From NCBI RefSeq assembly GCF_025961205.1, contig NZ_JAOQNH010000004.1, positions 124,001 through 188,000 on the forward strand: a stretch of DNA of 64,000 bases, read 5' to 3'. The position numbers and the translations under genes are program-made. The notes beneath the pieces are model-generated. The model saw only the letters and a program-made list of their open reading frames with translations. It did no database searches and was not told where the DNA came from. Positions 37,224 through 46,831 of the stretch are shown here, piece by piece. Each line of letters begins with the position of its first letter. Position 1 is the stretch's first letter. The DNA is from Azospirillum fermentarium. GTDB lineage: Bacteria; Pseudomonadota; Alphaproteobacteria; Azospirillales; Azospirillaceae.

Positions 37224-38564
37224 TCACAAAGGGGGTAGGCCGATCGCCTCGCGGGTCGGGCGGGACATGATGCGGATGTCATGCTGCCGCTCCCACAGGG
37301 CACGATTGGCCCGCCCGATGGCCTCCAGCCGTTCGGGGGAGGTGGCCAGGATCTGGCGCAACTGAGCCTTGATCCCGATTCGCTCCCGTTCGGTTACGGC
37401 AAAGCCGCATTCGTTCCGCCGCACGTAATCGTGCACCGCCCAGTCGGGATGGCCGATGGACAGGACCGGCTTGCCCACGCACAGGTATTCCGACAGCTTG
37501 GTGGCCAGAGAATAGCGGAACAACACCAGATTGTCGGGCCGGAAGGTGGTGGACGCCACCAGGAAGTCGGACGCCAGATAGGCATCCACGAGCGTCTCGG
37601 GCCCTGCATGGCCGCGGTAGACCACGGCACCCGGCATCTGCTCGGCGTTGATCAGGGGGGCGAATTCGATGGGGGTGAAGACTTCCAGCCGGCACGGCGT
37701 GCCTTCGAAATTCAGCTCCGATACCGCGCGGGCCAGCCACAGCAGGGTTTCGCCCTGCAGATGCAGGTTCATGGCGCCGGCATAGGTCAGCAACGGAACC
37801 CGTCCGCCCGGCTGGGCGGCAGGCAGCGGCTGGAACAGCCGCTCCGTCTTGCCGTGCATCAGATCGGGGCAGGCGTTGTTGGCGGCGAAGAAGGGCTGTC
37901 CCGTCACCCCCTCCAGCTTTTCCGCCAGATGGGGGGAGTTGGTGGTGGACGCCAGCGACCGTTGCCCCGCCTCGCGCATCAGGGCGATGATCCGCTGCCG
38001 CCAGGATTCACGGACGGACGGGGCCGGGATGGTCTTGCTGTCTTCCTCCAGCCAGTCATCCATGTGCAGAACGGCCATGGGCACGTTGAAATGCCGGGCG
38101 ATGCCGACCGCCAGCGCCAGGAAGCGCAGGGACAGGGGGGCTGTGTAAACGATGTCGGGGCGGAAACCGCGCTTGTCCAGAACCGCCAGCGCGTCGCGCA
38201 GATCTTCGTTCAGGAAGGGTTCGGGATGACGGCGCACCAGGGCGTGCTTCATCCGCCAGGCGGTGCGGGCCATGCCGGCCCGGCGCATGCCGCCCTCGAT
38301 CCGGCTCCACCATGCGGGCGGGCGCCAGTCGGGGGGCAGCAGGTGGAAACGGTCGCCATAATCCGGCGATACCGTGATCCCCTTGTAACCGTAGAACCCG
38401 ACCAGCTTGTCCGCCGGAAGCCCCTTGAGCACATGGCTCGCCACCACACCGCCGCCCTGCACGTAGCTGAGGGCATTTTCCGCCACGTAGACGACGGACT
38501 TCACCGCCGCCCCGTCCGCTGGGGCGTCGGACCGCGTGAGGGAAGGGAGCGTGGTGGTGGTCAT
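37224..38564 (-). CDS. Glycosyltransferase (GT4-like GT-B fold)
   Basis: 446 residues. SVVYVAENALSYVQGGGVVASHVL (the glycine loop is near residues 37-40), DDWLEE in the N-domain, LLTYAGAMNLHLQGETLLWLA at the domain junction and VASTTFRPDNLVLFRYSLATKL followed by EYLCVGKPVLSIG in the C-domain suit a GT-B glycosyltransferase. The usual EX7E is not plain. Its sugar and acceptor are unknown. It lies 21 bp after the next-described GT4 stop on the same strand, and 149 bp before the UDP-xylose synthase-like gene. Confidence 0.8.
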   Translation of the reverse strand: MTTTTLPSLTRSDAPADGAAVKSVVYVAENALSYVQGGGVVASHVLKGLPADKLVGFYGYKGITVSPDYGDRFHLLPPDWRPPAWWSRIEGGMRRAGMARTAWRMKHALVRRHPEPFLNEDLRDALAVLDKRGFRPDIVYTAPLSLRFLALAVGIARHFNVPMAVLHMDDWLEEDSKTIPAPSVRESWRQRIIALMREAGQRSLASTTNSPHLAEKLEGVTGQPFFAANNACPDLMHGKTERLFQPLPAAQPGGRVPLLTYAGAMNLHLQGETLLWLARAVSELNFEGTPCRLEVFTPIEFAPLINAEQMPGAVVYRGHAGPETLVDAYLASDFLVASTTFRPDNLVLFRYSLATKLSEYLCVGKPVLSIGHPDWAVHDYVRRNECGFAVTERERIGIKAQLRQILATSPERLEAIGRANRALWERQHDIRIMSRPTREAIGLPPL

Positions 38565-38585
38565 GGGGCCGTTCCCGTTCTCTCG

Positions 38586-39758
38586 TCAGTTCTGGCAGGC
38601 GGTGACGAAGCTTTCGGCGAAGTTCCGCCATGTCCGCTGCCCATGGACGAAGGCCAGGGCGTTGGCCCGGCGGCGCTGCGCTTCGGCATGGTCGGTGTAG
38701 ATCCGCTCCAGCGTCTCCACCAACTCGTCCACGGAGGATTCACCCCAGCCGATGCGGCTGCCGTCCCGATCGGGGACCGGCGTCTGATGGTTCAGGGTGA
38801 AGCAGGTGTCGCCCGCCACCAGATCCATGTGCCCGGTGTTGGCCGACAGCACGGTGGGCACGCCGCAGGCCATCGCCTCCATTGCCACCAGATTGGTCGC
38901 ACCTTCGCAGCGGTTGGGGAACAGGGCGGCGTGGCATTCCCACAGAAGCGGGGCGATCTGGGCGCGGGTGAGGAAGCCCAGGTCGAGGAAGCCTTCCGCC
39001 GGCAGGCCGTTCTCCACGGCCCAGTCGGTGATGCGCAGGCGGTTGTTGGCGTCCACCTTGGGAGCCGACGGGGCCAGGGTGGATTCGGCCATGCCGGCGG
39101 CCGTGGGCGGCCACGGGTTGTGCCACGCGGTCACCAGCAGGGCGTCGGGATGACGCTGATGGAACCGGCGGAAGGCGGCCAGCACGATGTCCTGCCCCTT
39201 GCGGAATTCCAGTTTTCCGCCGGAGAACACGACGAACCGGTCCCCGAACCGCTTCTGCGGGGTGCCGGGGAACGCCTCGGTCGGGTCGATGCCCTGGAAC
39301 GTCAGGCGGACATCCTTCACGCCCCGCTCGTCCAGCAGGTTTTTGTTGTAGGTGGAATGCACCACCATGATGTCGTAGGACTTCGCCCGCTCCAGCACGT
39401 CGCCGTAGACGCGGGTATCCTCGTAGGCGATCACGCCGACGTTCCGGGCGCTGCGGAAGCGGCTGGACACCGGCTGGGCGACGAAGCCGTTGCTGAGGGC
39501 ATGCAGAACGTCGAAATCGTTCAGCATGAAAACCTTGCCCGGGTTTTCCTTTTGCAGACGCTGCGTGGTCTCGTACCCCTCGAGCAGCGGCGTCAGCCGT
39601 TCGCGGTTCTGCGGGCGCATGGAGTTCATGGACGGAGCTTCGAGCAGCAGCGGTCGAATGCCCCGTTCAACCATGTAAAGGCAGGTGTGCAGGCCCACCA
39701 GCCCCCAACCATGCAATTCCGAAAGGCTCCAGGTCACTGCCAGCGATCGCGTCGTCAT
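38586..39758 (-). CDS. Family 4 glycosyltransferase
   Basis: 390 residues. SLSELHGWGLVGLHTCLYMV near the start, FVVFSGGKLEFRKGQDIVLAAF at the domain junction and ALFPNRCEGATNLVAMEAMACG near 310 (with the E-x7-E spacing) are GT4 features. First gene of a minus-strand pair with the 446-residue glycosyltransferase (21-bp gap); both likely add consecutive sugars. Its promoter must lie in the 668-bp region shared with gmd. Confidence 0.86.
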   Translation of the reverse strand: MTTRSLAVTWSLSELHGWGLVGLHTCLYMVERGIRPLLLEAPSMNSMRPQNRERLTPLLEGYETTQRLQKENPGKVFMLNDFDVLHALSNGFVAQPVSSRFRSARNVGVIAYEDTRVYGDVLERAKSYDIMVVHSTYNKNLLDERGVKDVRLTFQGIDPTEAFPGTPQKRFGDRFVVFSGGKLEFRKGQDIVLAAFRRFHQRHPDALLVTAWHNPWPPTAAGMAESTLAPSAPKVDANNRLRITDWAVENGLPAEGFLDLGFLTRAQIAPLLWECHAALFPNRCEGATNLVAMEAMACGVPTVLSANTGHMDLVAGDTCFTLNHQTPVPDRDGSRIGWGESSVDELVETLERIYTDHAEAQRRRANALAFVHGQRTWRNFAESFVTACQN

Positions 39759-39875
39759 GAAACTCTCATCGGAAGAGAAGGGGTGGGGCCGGTTCCCATC
39801 AGGATCACGGGATCACATAACAGGCTTGGGAAAGAGGGTTCAAGAAAAGCCGTGTGCGTATGTCAGTCACACGCC

Positions 39876-39892
39876 CATCCCGCAGCGGGATG
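39876..39892. promoter_or_regulatory. 17-bp palindrome, possible operator
   Basis: CATCCCGC-A-GCGGGATG is a perfect 8+8 dyad with a one-base centre, 118 bp upstream of the minus-strand GT4 start. It could bind a dimeric regulator; a chance GC palindrome is possible. Confidence 0.35.
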
Positions 39893-40111
39893 CCGCAGGG
39901 TGGCCATAGGATGAACGGTCGGGTTGACAAGGGTGCAATGCTGCGGCTAATCCGCCGCCCTACGAAGGTACTGCGTCATGCCGTGCCGGAGAGGGGTGGG
40001 CAACCGATGCGGCCGTTCTTTCGTTTTTCCGGCCTGGATGCTGCCAGTGCCTCCGCCGTCAAGGCTGTGGTGCCTTTGGTTATCCCGGCGGATCGCGCCG
40101 GTTGCCGTGAT

Positions 40112-40182
40112 GTGAAACATGAAACGGAACGTATCATGAAATATGAAACGGGACGTGTCATGAAACACGAAGATCACGTGTC
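40112..40182 (+). repeat. Three 24-bp direct repeats
   Basis: Units at 40112-40135, 40136-40159 and 40160-40182 (last one 23 bp). The first two differ at 4 of 24 positions (shared core TGAAACGG); the third shares ATGAAACAYGAA and ACGTGTC. It is AT-richer than the flanks and lies about 250 bp before gmd. It could be a regulator-binding array or a decayed coding repeat. Confidence 0.6.
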
Positions 40183-40426
40183 GGCCGCCCGGCTCCCCGC
40201 TGCCCCGATAGGGCGCGAAAGCCGGAAGTCCGCTCCCTCCTTCCGGTGTTGCAACGCGGATACCCGTAAAAGCGCAGGAGCCGGTCGCGGGGATTGCACT
40301 TTGATCCGCCGCCGCAAGGTGGTAATCAACCACGAACCGATATCGAGAATTCCCTGATGAATTAGCCCTGGGGCGATGCTTCCTGGGTTTGGTGATCCTG
40401 ACGGCGAAATAGCGGAACGAAAACGA

Positions 40427-41497
40427 ATGTCTGAGAAAGTCGCGCTGATAACTGGCGTCACGGGCCAAGATGGGGCGTATCTGGCCGAACTCCTGCTGTC
40501 GAAAGGATACGTCGTCCACGGCGTCAAGCGGCGTTCGTCTTCGTTCAACACCGGCCGTATCGACCATCTCTACCATGACAAGCATGAAGGGTCGTTGCCC
40601 TTCTACCTGCATTACGGCGATCTGACCGATGCGACCAATCTGATCCGTCTGGTTCAGGAGGTTCAGCCGACCGAGATCTACAATCTCGCCGCCCAGAGCC
40701 ACGTCCAGGTCAGCTTCGAGACCCCCGAGTACACGGCCAACGCCGACGGTATCGGGACGCTGCGCCTGCTGGAAGCGATTCGCATCCTGGGGATGGAAAA
40801 AACCACCCGCTTCTATCAGGCATCCACCTCCGAGCTGTTCGGCAAAGTGCAGGAGACGCCGCAGAAGGAAACCACCCCCTTCTACCCGCGCAGCCCCTAT
40901 GCCGCGGCCAAGCTGTACGCCTACTGGATCACGGTGAACTACCGTGAGGCCTATGGGATGCACGCCTCCAACGGCATCCTGTTCAACCACGAAAGCCCGA
41001 TCCGGGGCGAAACCTTCGTGACGCGCAAGATCACCCGCGCCGTCGCCGCCATCCAGCTCGGCCACCAGGAAACCCTGTACCTGGGCAATCTGGATGCCAA
41101 GCGCGATTGGGGCCATGCCCGCGACTATGTCGAAGGCATGTGGCGCATCCTCCAGCAGGACGAGGCCGAGGATTACGTGCTCGCCACCGGCGAGACCCAT
41201 GCGGTGCGCGAATTCGTCGAGTTGGCCTTCGCCCAGGTCGGCCGCACCATCGCGTGGCGCGGCGAAGGGGTGAACGAAGAGGGTTTCGACACCGCTGACG
41301 GCCGGGTGCTGGTGAAGATCGACCCGCGCTATTTCCGCCCGACCGAAGTGGATCTGCTGCTGGGCGACCCGTCGAAGGCCCATGCCAAGCTTGGCTGGCG
41401 CCACACCACGAGCTTCAAGGAGCTGGTGGCCGACATGGTGACGAGCGATCTGGCCCTTCTGCAGAAGGAACAAAAGCGCCATGGCCTCAGCGACTGA
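40427..41497 (+). CDS. gmd: GDP-mannose 4,6-dehydratase
   Basis: Converts GDP-mannose to GDP-4-keto-6-deoxymannose, first step to GDP-L-fucose. 356 residues. ITGVTGQDGAYLAELLL (NADP loop), HGVKRRSSSFNTGRIDHLY, NLAAQSHVQVSFETPEYTA, STSELFGKVQE and YAAAKLYAYW (YxxxK) are hallmark Gmd motifs, as is GILFNHESPIRGETFVTRKI. ATG 40427 places the first strand at residue 4. It overlaps fcl by 17 bp. Confidence 0.97.
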   Translation: MSEKVALITGVTGQDGAYLAELLLSKGYVVHGVKRRSSSFNTGRIDHLYHDKHEGSLPFYLHYGDLTDATNLIRLVQEVQPTEIYNLAAQSHVQVSFETPEYTANADGIGTLRLLEAIRILGMEKTTRFYQASTSELFGKVQETPQKETTPFYPRSPYAAAKLYAYWITVNYREAYGMHASNGILFNHESPIRGETFVTRKITRAVAAIQLGHQETLYLGNLDAKRDWGHARDYVEGMWRILQQDEAEDYVLATGETHAVREFVELAFAQVGRTIAWRGEGVNEEGFDTADGRVLVKIDPRYFRPTEVDLLLGDPSKAHAKLGWRHTTSFKELVADMVTSDLALLQKEQKRHGLSD

Positions 41498-42461
41498 TAC
41501 CGCGGTGCCTGCGTCCGTGTTTGATCTGACCGGTAAGAAGATCTGGGTGGCCGGCCATCGTGGGATGGTCGGCTCCGCCGTGGTCCGCCGTCTGGGGGCG
41601 GAGCCGTGCACGGTCTTGACCGCGGACCGCTCCCGCGTCGATCTGCGCCGTCAGAGCGAGGTGGAGGCGTGGCTGGACGTCGAAAAGCCCGACGCCATCG
41701 TGCTCGCCGCGGCCAAGGTGGGTGGCATTCTGGCCAACTCCACCTATCCGGCGGACTTCATCTATGAAAACCTGATGATCGAGGCGAACATCATCCACGG
41801 GGCTTACCGCGCCGGGGTGAAACGCCTGCTGTTCCTCGGCTCGTCGTGCATCTATCCCCGTCTGGCCCCCCAGCCGATCCACGAGGATGCCCTGCTGACC
41901 GGGCCGCTGGAGCCGACCAACGAGTGGTACGCCATCGCCAAGATCGCCGGGATCAAGCTGTGCCAGGCCTACCGTGCCCAGTACGGCTGTGATTTCGTCT
42001 CGGCGATGCCGACCAACCTGTACGGTCCCGGTGACAATTTTGACCTGAAGGCCAGCCACGTGTTGCCGGCCCTTATGGTCAAGATCCACAAGGCCAAGCA
42101 GGAAGGGCTGTCCAGCGTCGAGATCTGGGGGTCGGGCAAGCCGCAGCGGGAGTTCCTGCATGTGGACGATCTGGCCGATGCCTGTGTGCATCTGCTGCGG
42201 GTCTATGCCGAGGACGTGGCCATCAACGTCGGCACCGGAACCGACGTGACCATCCGCGAACTGGCCGAGCAGATTGCCGAAGCGGTCGGATACACCGGCG
42301 GCTTCCATTTCGACGCCAGCAAGCCCGACGGCACCCCGCGCAAGCTGCTGGATGTCAGCCACTTGCGCCGTCTGGGGTGGGAGGCGCGCTACAGCCTGAA
42401 GGATGGTATCGCGCACACCTACCGCTGGTTCCTGGAAAACCAGAGCAATCTGCGGGCATGA
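41481..42461 (+). CDS. fcl: GDP-L-fucose synthase
   Basis: Dual epimerase-reductase that makes GDP-L-fucose from the Gmd product. 326 residues. VAGHRGMVGSAVVRRL, AAAKVGGILANSTYPADFI, LGSSCIYPRLAPQPI, EWYAIAKIAGIKLCQ (YxxxK) and PTNLYGPGDNFD are diagnostic. The 17-bp overlap with gmd shows coupled expression. Symbol also known as wcaG. Confidence 0.97.
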   Translation: MASATDTAVPASVFDLTGKKIWVAGHRGMVGSAVVRRLGAEPCTVLTADRSRVDLRRQSEVEAWLDVEKPDAIVLAAAKVGGILANSTYPADFIYENLMIEANIIHGAYRAGVKRLLFLGSSCIYPRLAPQPIHEDALLTGPLEPTNEWYAIAKIAGIKLCQAYRAQYGCDFVSAMPTNLYGPGDNFDLKASHVLPALMVKIHKAKQEGLSSVEIWGSGKPQREFLHVDDLADACVHLLRVYAEDVAINVGTGTDVTIRELAEQIAEAVGYTGGFHFDASKPDGTPRKLLDVSHLRRLGWEARYSLKDGIAHTYRWFLENQSNLRA

Positions 42462-42539
42462 ACCGCCGGCCGGGCGGCGGCGCCGCCGTCTGCCCGGCTA
42501 CGCCATTCCGCCGCTCCTCTGGGAAAGCGCCGCGCCCCC

Positions 42540-43766
42540 ATGCTTTACCACACACTGCACCGGCTATGGCGCTGCCTGCCGCGTGATGCGCGGCGTGCGG
42601 CTATTTTCGCGGTTACATCACGGCTGGCGCCCCGGCCCGGGCGCTTGGAGGATATCCGCCCCGGTCCGGTTGCGGTGGCGGGGCAACTCAGCACCGCCAG
42701 CGGTTTGGGGGAAGGAGCACGGCTGGGGCTTCAGGCGTTGAGGGAGGCGGGGGCCGATGTCCGCGCCGCCGACCTGGGGCCGGCCTTCGACCAGGTTGAC
42801 CTGCCGTTGCCACCCGATCTTCCGCCCCCTCCGGCGGCGGGGGAGGGGGGGGTTCTGATTGCCCATGTCAACGCCCCCTATCTGCCCTTTGCCCTGCATC
42901 GCCTGGGCAAGGCTGCCGTGGCCGGACGGCGCGTGATCGGGTATTGGGCATGGGAACTGCCAAGGCTGCCGCCGGACTGGCGCCACGGTTTTCCCTTCGT
43001 CCATGAAGTGTGGGTGCCCAGCCGTTTTACGGCGGCGGCGGTGGCGGCGGAAACCCGTTTGCCGGTCCGGGTGGTGCCGCATCCGCTGCCCGTGCCGGCG
43101 GCGCCTGTGTACGGGCGCGCTCATTTCGGTCTTCCCGACGATGCGTTCGTCGTGGTCAGCTTCTTTCACATGGGGTCCAGCTTTACCCGGAAGAACCCCG
43201 TGGCGGCGATCCGCGCGTTTCGTACGGCGTTCGGTGACGACCCCCGGCGGATCCTGGTCGTCAAGGTCAACGAAGGGACGCTTGATCCCGCGGCCTGGGA
43301 TCGGCTGCGCACGGCGGTGGGAGGGGCTGGCAACATCCGGGTCATCGACCGCAAGATGGAGCGGGCGGAGGTGGACAGCCTGTTGGACGCCGCCGATACC
43401 GTGGTTTCCCTGCACCGGGCCGAAGGTTTCGGGCTGGTTCCGGCGGAAGCCATGGCGCGGGGCAAGCCGGTGGTCGCCACCGGCTGGTCCGGCAACCTGG
43501 ATTTCATGACGCCGGACAACAGCCTTCTGATCGGGTACCGGCTGGTGCCGGCGGCGGACCCCCAGCACACGTATGATTTTCCCGATCAGCAATGGGCGGA
43601 TGCGGACGTGGATGAAGCGGCTGTGGCCCTGCGCCGTCTGGCGGAAGACCATGGATTGTGCCACATCCTGGGCACGCGGGCCGCCGCCGATATTCGGCGG
43701 TCGCTTTCGGGCGCCGTTTTTGCTGCGGCCTTTAAGGAATCGGAGATCATCCCTTTCTCATCATAG
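42540..43766 (+). CDS. Family 4 glycosyltransferase
   Basis: 408 residues. After a basic N-terminus it shows VAGQLSTASGLGEGARLGLQAL (entry loop), RVIGYWAWELPRLPPDW, SFFHMGSSFTRKNPVAAIRAF and the C-domain motif HRAEGFGLVPAEAMARGKPV with the EX7E spacing. WAWELP is often seen in glycosyltransferases of O-antigen and protein glycosylation loci. It starts 78 bp after fcl and may use GDP-fucose (inference from position only). Confidence 0.88.
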   Translation: MLYHTLHRLWRCLPRDARRAAIFAVTSRLAPRPGRLEDIRPGPVAVAGQLSTASGLGEGARLGLQALREAGADVRAADLGPAFDQVDLPLPPDLPPPPAAGEGGVLIAHVNAPYLPFALHRLGKAAVAGRRVIGYWAWELPRLPPDWRHGFPFVHEVWVPSRFTAAAVAAETRLPVRVVPHPLPVPAAPVYGRAHFGLPDDAFVVVSFFHMGSSFTRKNPVAAIRAFRTAFGDDPRRILVVKVNEGTLDPAAWDRLRTAVGGAGNIRVIDRKMERAEVDSLLDAADTVVSLHRAEGFGLVPAEAMARGKPVVATGWSGNLDFMTPDNSLLIGYRLVPAADPQHTYDFPDQQWADADVDEAAVALRRLAEDHGLCHILGTRAAADIRRSLSGAVFAAAFKESEIIPFSS

Positions 43767-43912
43767 AGGTGGAAAAAGGGATGACATCGACAGGACGAGT
43801 GGATCGCCATGATACTCCGGACTTGCATGGTGATCCTTTTTGACGATAGAGCCTTGGAGGGATGGTATCCCCGCACGGCCTGCTTTGACTGGGGACCAAC
43901 GGTGGAGAAAGT

Positions 43913-45697
43913 ATGGTGAGCGGACTGCTGGCCCAGCTGAAAGGATTTTTCCCGCACAAGCCTAATCTGGCGCGTGGTCTGGAGGCATTGGGGCGCAACG
44001 ATTTTGCCGCCGCTCTGGCTGATCTGCGCCCATTGGCCGAGGCGGGGAATGCCGAGGCCCAGTATCGTGTGGGTATGATGTATGCCCAAGGCCACGGTGT
44101 TTTCCAGGAATTCGGAGAGGCGGGGCATTGGCTGCGCCTGTCGGCAGGGCAAGGCCATGTGGAGGCCCAATACACCCTGGCCCATTATCTGGCGTCGGGT
44201 GACGGCGACATCAAACCGTGGCGAATTCCCGTCAAATGGTACAACAACGTCAAGGCCATTCATGAGGAAACCGCAGAGGCCAACCGGTCCCTGCTGTTTC
44301 CCCATGGTCTGGGCATCCCCCACGATCCCGCCGAGGCGGTGGAGTGGTACCGCAAGGCCGCCGAACAAGGGCACGTCAGGGCCCAATCCGACTTGGGCGT
44401 GATGTATGCCGGTGGCCATGGTGTCGATACCGACCCCGTTGCGGCCCTGCACTGGTACAAGCTGTCTGCGGCGGAGGGCAACGCCACCGCTCAATATAAC
44501 CTTGGCGGAATGTACGCCACCGGCAGGGGTGTCGAGCCTGATATCGACGAAGCCATGGTGTGGTACCGCAGGGCTGCCGAACAGGATCACGTGCAGGCGG
44601 TGCTGGCCATCGCCCTGCTGTACCAGGAAGGCCATGGCCTGCCGAAGGATGACGCCGCCGCCGCCTTGTGGTTCCAGCGGGCGGCTGAGCTGGGGGATCT
44701 GCGGGCTCAGTTCGAGTACGGCATGATCTGTGCCCGCGGCATCGGGGTCGAGGAAGACGTCCGCCAGGCTCAGCACTGGTGGCTGAAAGCGGCGGAACGG
44801 GGCCATGCCTTGGCCCAGTACAATCTCGCCATTCTCTATTTCAAGGGCCGGCTGGGTGCTCCCGATTACGGCGAGGCGGTGGCCTGGTTCCGCAAATCGG
44901 CCATCAACGGCAACATCAATGCCCAGCTGTATCTCGCCAACCTGTTCTCTGAAGGCAGCCTGATCCCCCGCGACGAGGTGGAAGCGGCGGAGTGGTACCG
45001 CAAGGCGGCCGAGGCCGGGAATGTCAGGGCTCAATGCCGGATGGCCGAGCTGTACAACACCGGCACGGGCGTGCCGAAAAGCCCCAAGCTGGCAGCCGAG
45101 TGGGTGCAGAAGGCCGCCGGGCAGGGGGATGCGGAGTCCCAGTTCACCCTCAGCGTGCTGTACGCAAACGGCAACGGTGTGCCCAAGGATCTGCAGAAGG
45201 CCGAGGAATGGTGCCGCAAGGCGGCCGAACAGGGGATGGCCAACGCGCAATACACCATGGGATTGGTCTGCGCCACCGGCCGCTATGGCCGCAAGGACGT
45301 GGCGGAGGCCAAGGAATGGTACGGCAAGGCTGCCGAGCAGAACTACATTGCCGCCCAGATCAACCTGGGTCTCCTGTATCTTCAGGGTGACGGCGACGAA
45401 AAGAACGTTATGACCGCCCTTCAATGGTTCGAACGGGCGGCGGAAAACGGCAACACCACCGCCATGATCAATCTGGGGCTGATCTATATGTCGGCCGACG
45501 GCGTGGACGTGGATCTGGCGGAATCCTACCGTTGGTTCACCCTGGCGGCCGCTGGCCTGCCGCCCGGGCCGGAACAGGTCAAGGTGGAGAACCAGATCAG
45601 TGTCGTGGGCAAGCTGATGTCGCCGGCCGATATGGAACGTGCCAATGCACTGCTGAACGACTGGCGTCAGCGTACCAGCATGCGCTCGGCGGCCTGA
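43913..45697 (+). CDS. Sel1-repeat (SLR) protein
   Basis: 594 residues made almost entirely of about 13 Sel1-like units of roughly 36 residues, for example AEWYRKAAEAGNVRAQCRMA followed by ELYNTGTG. Such alpha-alpha superhelices mediate protein-protein contacts and are often linked to exopolysaccharide regulation (AlgK, ExoR families). No signal peptide is visible; the N-terminus MVSGLLAQLKGFFPHKP is short and amphipathic, so a cytoplasmic scaffold is more likely than a periplasmic one. It is 147 bp from the upstream GT4 gene and 51 bp before the lpxD-like gene. Confidence 0.92.
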   Translation: MVSGLLAQLKGFFPHKPNLARGLEALGRNDFAAALADLRPLAEAGNAEAQYRVGMMYAQGHGVFQEFGEAGHWLRLSAGQGHVEAQYTLAHYLASGDGDIKPWRIPVKWYNNVKAIHEETAEANRSLLFPHGLGIPHDPAEAVEWYRKAAEQGHVRAQSDLGVMYAGGHGVDTDPVAALHWYKLSAAEGNATAQYNLGGMYATGRGVEPDIDEAMVWYRRAAEQDHVQAVLAIALLYQEGHGLPKDDAAAALWFQRAAELGDLRAQFEYGMICARGIGVEEDVRQAQHWWLKAAERGHALAQYNLAILYFKGRLGAPDYGEAVAWFRKSAINGNINAQLYLANLFSEGSLIPRDEVEAAEWYRKAAEAGNVRAQCRMAELYNTGTGVPKSPKLAAEWVQKAAGQGDAESQFTLSVLYANGNGVPKDLQKAEEWCRKAAEQGMANAQYTMGLVCATGRYGRKDVAEAKEWYGKAAEQNYIAAQINLGLLYLQGDGDEKNVMTALQWFERAAENGNTTAMINLGLIYMSADGVDVDLAESYRWFTLAAAGLPPGPEQVKVENQISVVGKLMSPADMERANALLNDWRQRTSMRSAA

Positions 45698-45748
45698 TCT
45701 CTTTCTCGCCCTCGCTTCCCGCTCTTTGCCTCATCACCGGGTGCGCCT

Positions 45749-46831
45749 ATGAAGCTGTCCGATATCGCCGCCGCCCTGAACGCCCGCGTGGAAGGGGATG
45801 GAAACCTGGAGGTCACCCGCGCGGTCCATCCCGCCGAAGCCGAAGGACCGGGGGATCTGGCTCTTGCCATGGATAAGAAGCTGCTGCCGGTGCTTCACCA
45901 GAGCAAGGCGGTGGCGGCCGTGGTGACCGAGGCCGCGGCCATTCCCGACGGGCTGGCGGGGGTGATCCGGGTGCGCCGCGGGGCGACGGCCATGGCCGGG
46001 TTGATGGATGTGTTCGAAAAGCCGGTGCATGCCGAACCGGGGATCCATCCCCTGGCCTGGGTGGCACCCGATGCCGAGGTGGGGGAGGGGGTATCGGTCG
46101 CCCCCTTCGCCTATATCGGTCCGCGGGCCGTGATCGGGGCCGGTACCGTTGTGATGCCTCATGTGACGGTGGGGGCGGATGCCCGCATCGGCGCTTCCTG
46201 CCTCCTTCATCCCGGAGCGCGGATCGGTGAGCGGGTGGTCATGGGAGACCGCTGCATCATCCATCCCAACGCCGCGGTGGGGAACGACGGTTTCAGCTAT
46301 GTCACCCCCGAGCCGGGCAGCGTGGAAACCGCCAAGGCCACGGGGCAGATCGCCGGCTCCAACGCCATGATCCGGCGGGTGAACTCCATCGGTACCGTTA
46401 TCCTGGGTGACGAGGTGGAGGTGGGGGCCGGGACGACCATCGACCGCGGCACCGTCACCGCCACCCGTATCGGCGACGGCACCAAGATCGATAATCTCGT
46501 CCAGATCGGTCACAACTGCCAGATCGGCAGCAACTGCATGCTGTGCGGCCATACGGGCATCGCGGGCAGCGTTATCGTGGGCGACCGGGTGGTGATGGCC
46601 GGAAAGACCGGGGTGGCCGATCACGTGACCATCGGCAGCGATGCCATCCTGGCGGCTTCCGCCGGGGTGGGAACCGATATTCCGGCAAAGTCGATTTACA
46701 TGGGCCTGCCGGCGGTGCCGCGGGCACAGTTCCTGGATCAGGTCCGCGGGCTGGGCCGGCTGAAGCGGCTGTTCGCCGATGTGGCCCAGCTCAAGGCGGC
46801 TCTGGGCGATAAGGCTCAAGGCGAAGGCTGA
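45749..46831 (+). CDS. lpxD: UDP-3-O-acylglucosamine N-acyltransferase (LpxD)
   Basis: 360-residue left-handed beta-helix acyltransferase that adds the N-linked hydroxyacyl chain in lipid A synthesis. The N-terminal uridine-binding domain (residues 1-95) precedes many hexapeptide repeats (IGPRAVIGAGTVV and others). The catalytic-His segment NLVQIGHNCQIGSN and GNDGFSY are conserved. In most Gram-negatives lpxD sits with bamA, fabZ and lpxA; here it is next to a Sel1 protein, so it may be a second copy or an acyltransferase for another nucleotide sugar. It overlaps the convergent ABC transporter gene by 16 bp. Confidence 0.9.
   Translation: MKLSDIAAALNARVEGDGNLEVTRAVHPAEAEGPGDLALAMDKKLLPVLHQSKAVAAVVTEAAAIPDGLAGVIRVRRGATAMAGLMDVFEKPVHAEPGIHPLAWVAPDAEVGEGVSVAPFAYIGPRAVIGAGTVVMPHVTVGADARIGASCLLHPGARIGERVVMGDRCIIHPNAAVGNDGFSYVTPEPGSVETAKATGQIAGSNAMIRRVNSIGTVILGDEVEVGAGTTIDRGTVTATRIGDGTKIDNLVQIGHNCQIGSNCMLCGHTGIAGSVIVGDRVVMAGKTGVADHVTIGSDAILAASAGVGTDIPAKSIYMGLPAVPRAQFLDQVRGLGRLKRLFADVAQLKAALGDKAQGEG

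Larger units (their letters stand above)
39759..40426. other. Divergent intergenic region upstream of gmd
   Basis: 668 bp between a minus-strand GT4 gene and gmd. It has a 17-bp palindrome at 39876-39892 and a three-copy 24-bp direct repeat at 40112-40182. A plus-strand reading frame crosses it but looks like no known protein and is not supported. Promoters for both flanking genes must be here; I see no convincing consensus pair. Confidence 0.55.

Noticed and set aside
39947..41611. 554-residue minus-strand open frame over gmd.
   Set aside because: It is antisense to gmd, whose motifs are unmistakable, and has no recognisable domain.
43748..43783. Inverted repeat CATCCCTTT / AAAGGGATG considered as a terminator after the GT4 gene.
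   Set aside because: The loop is long (18 nt), there is no T-run on either strand, and one arm lies inside the coding sequence.
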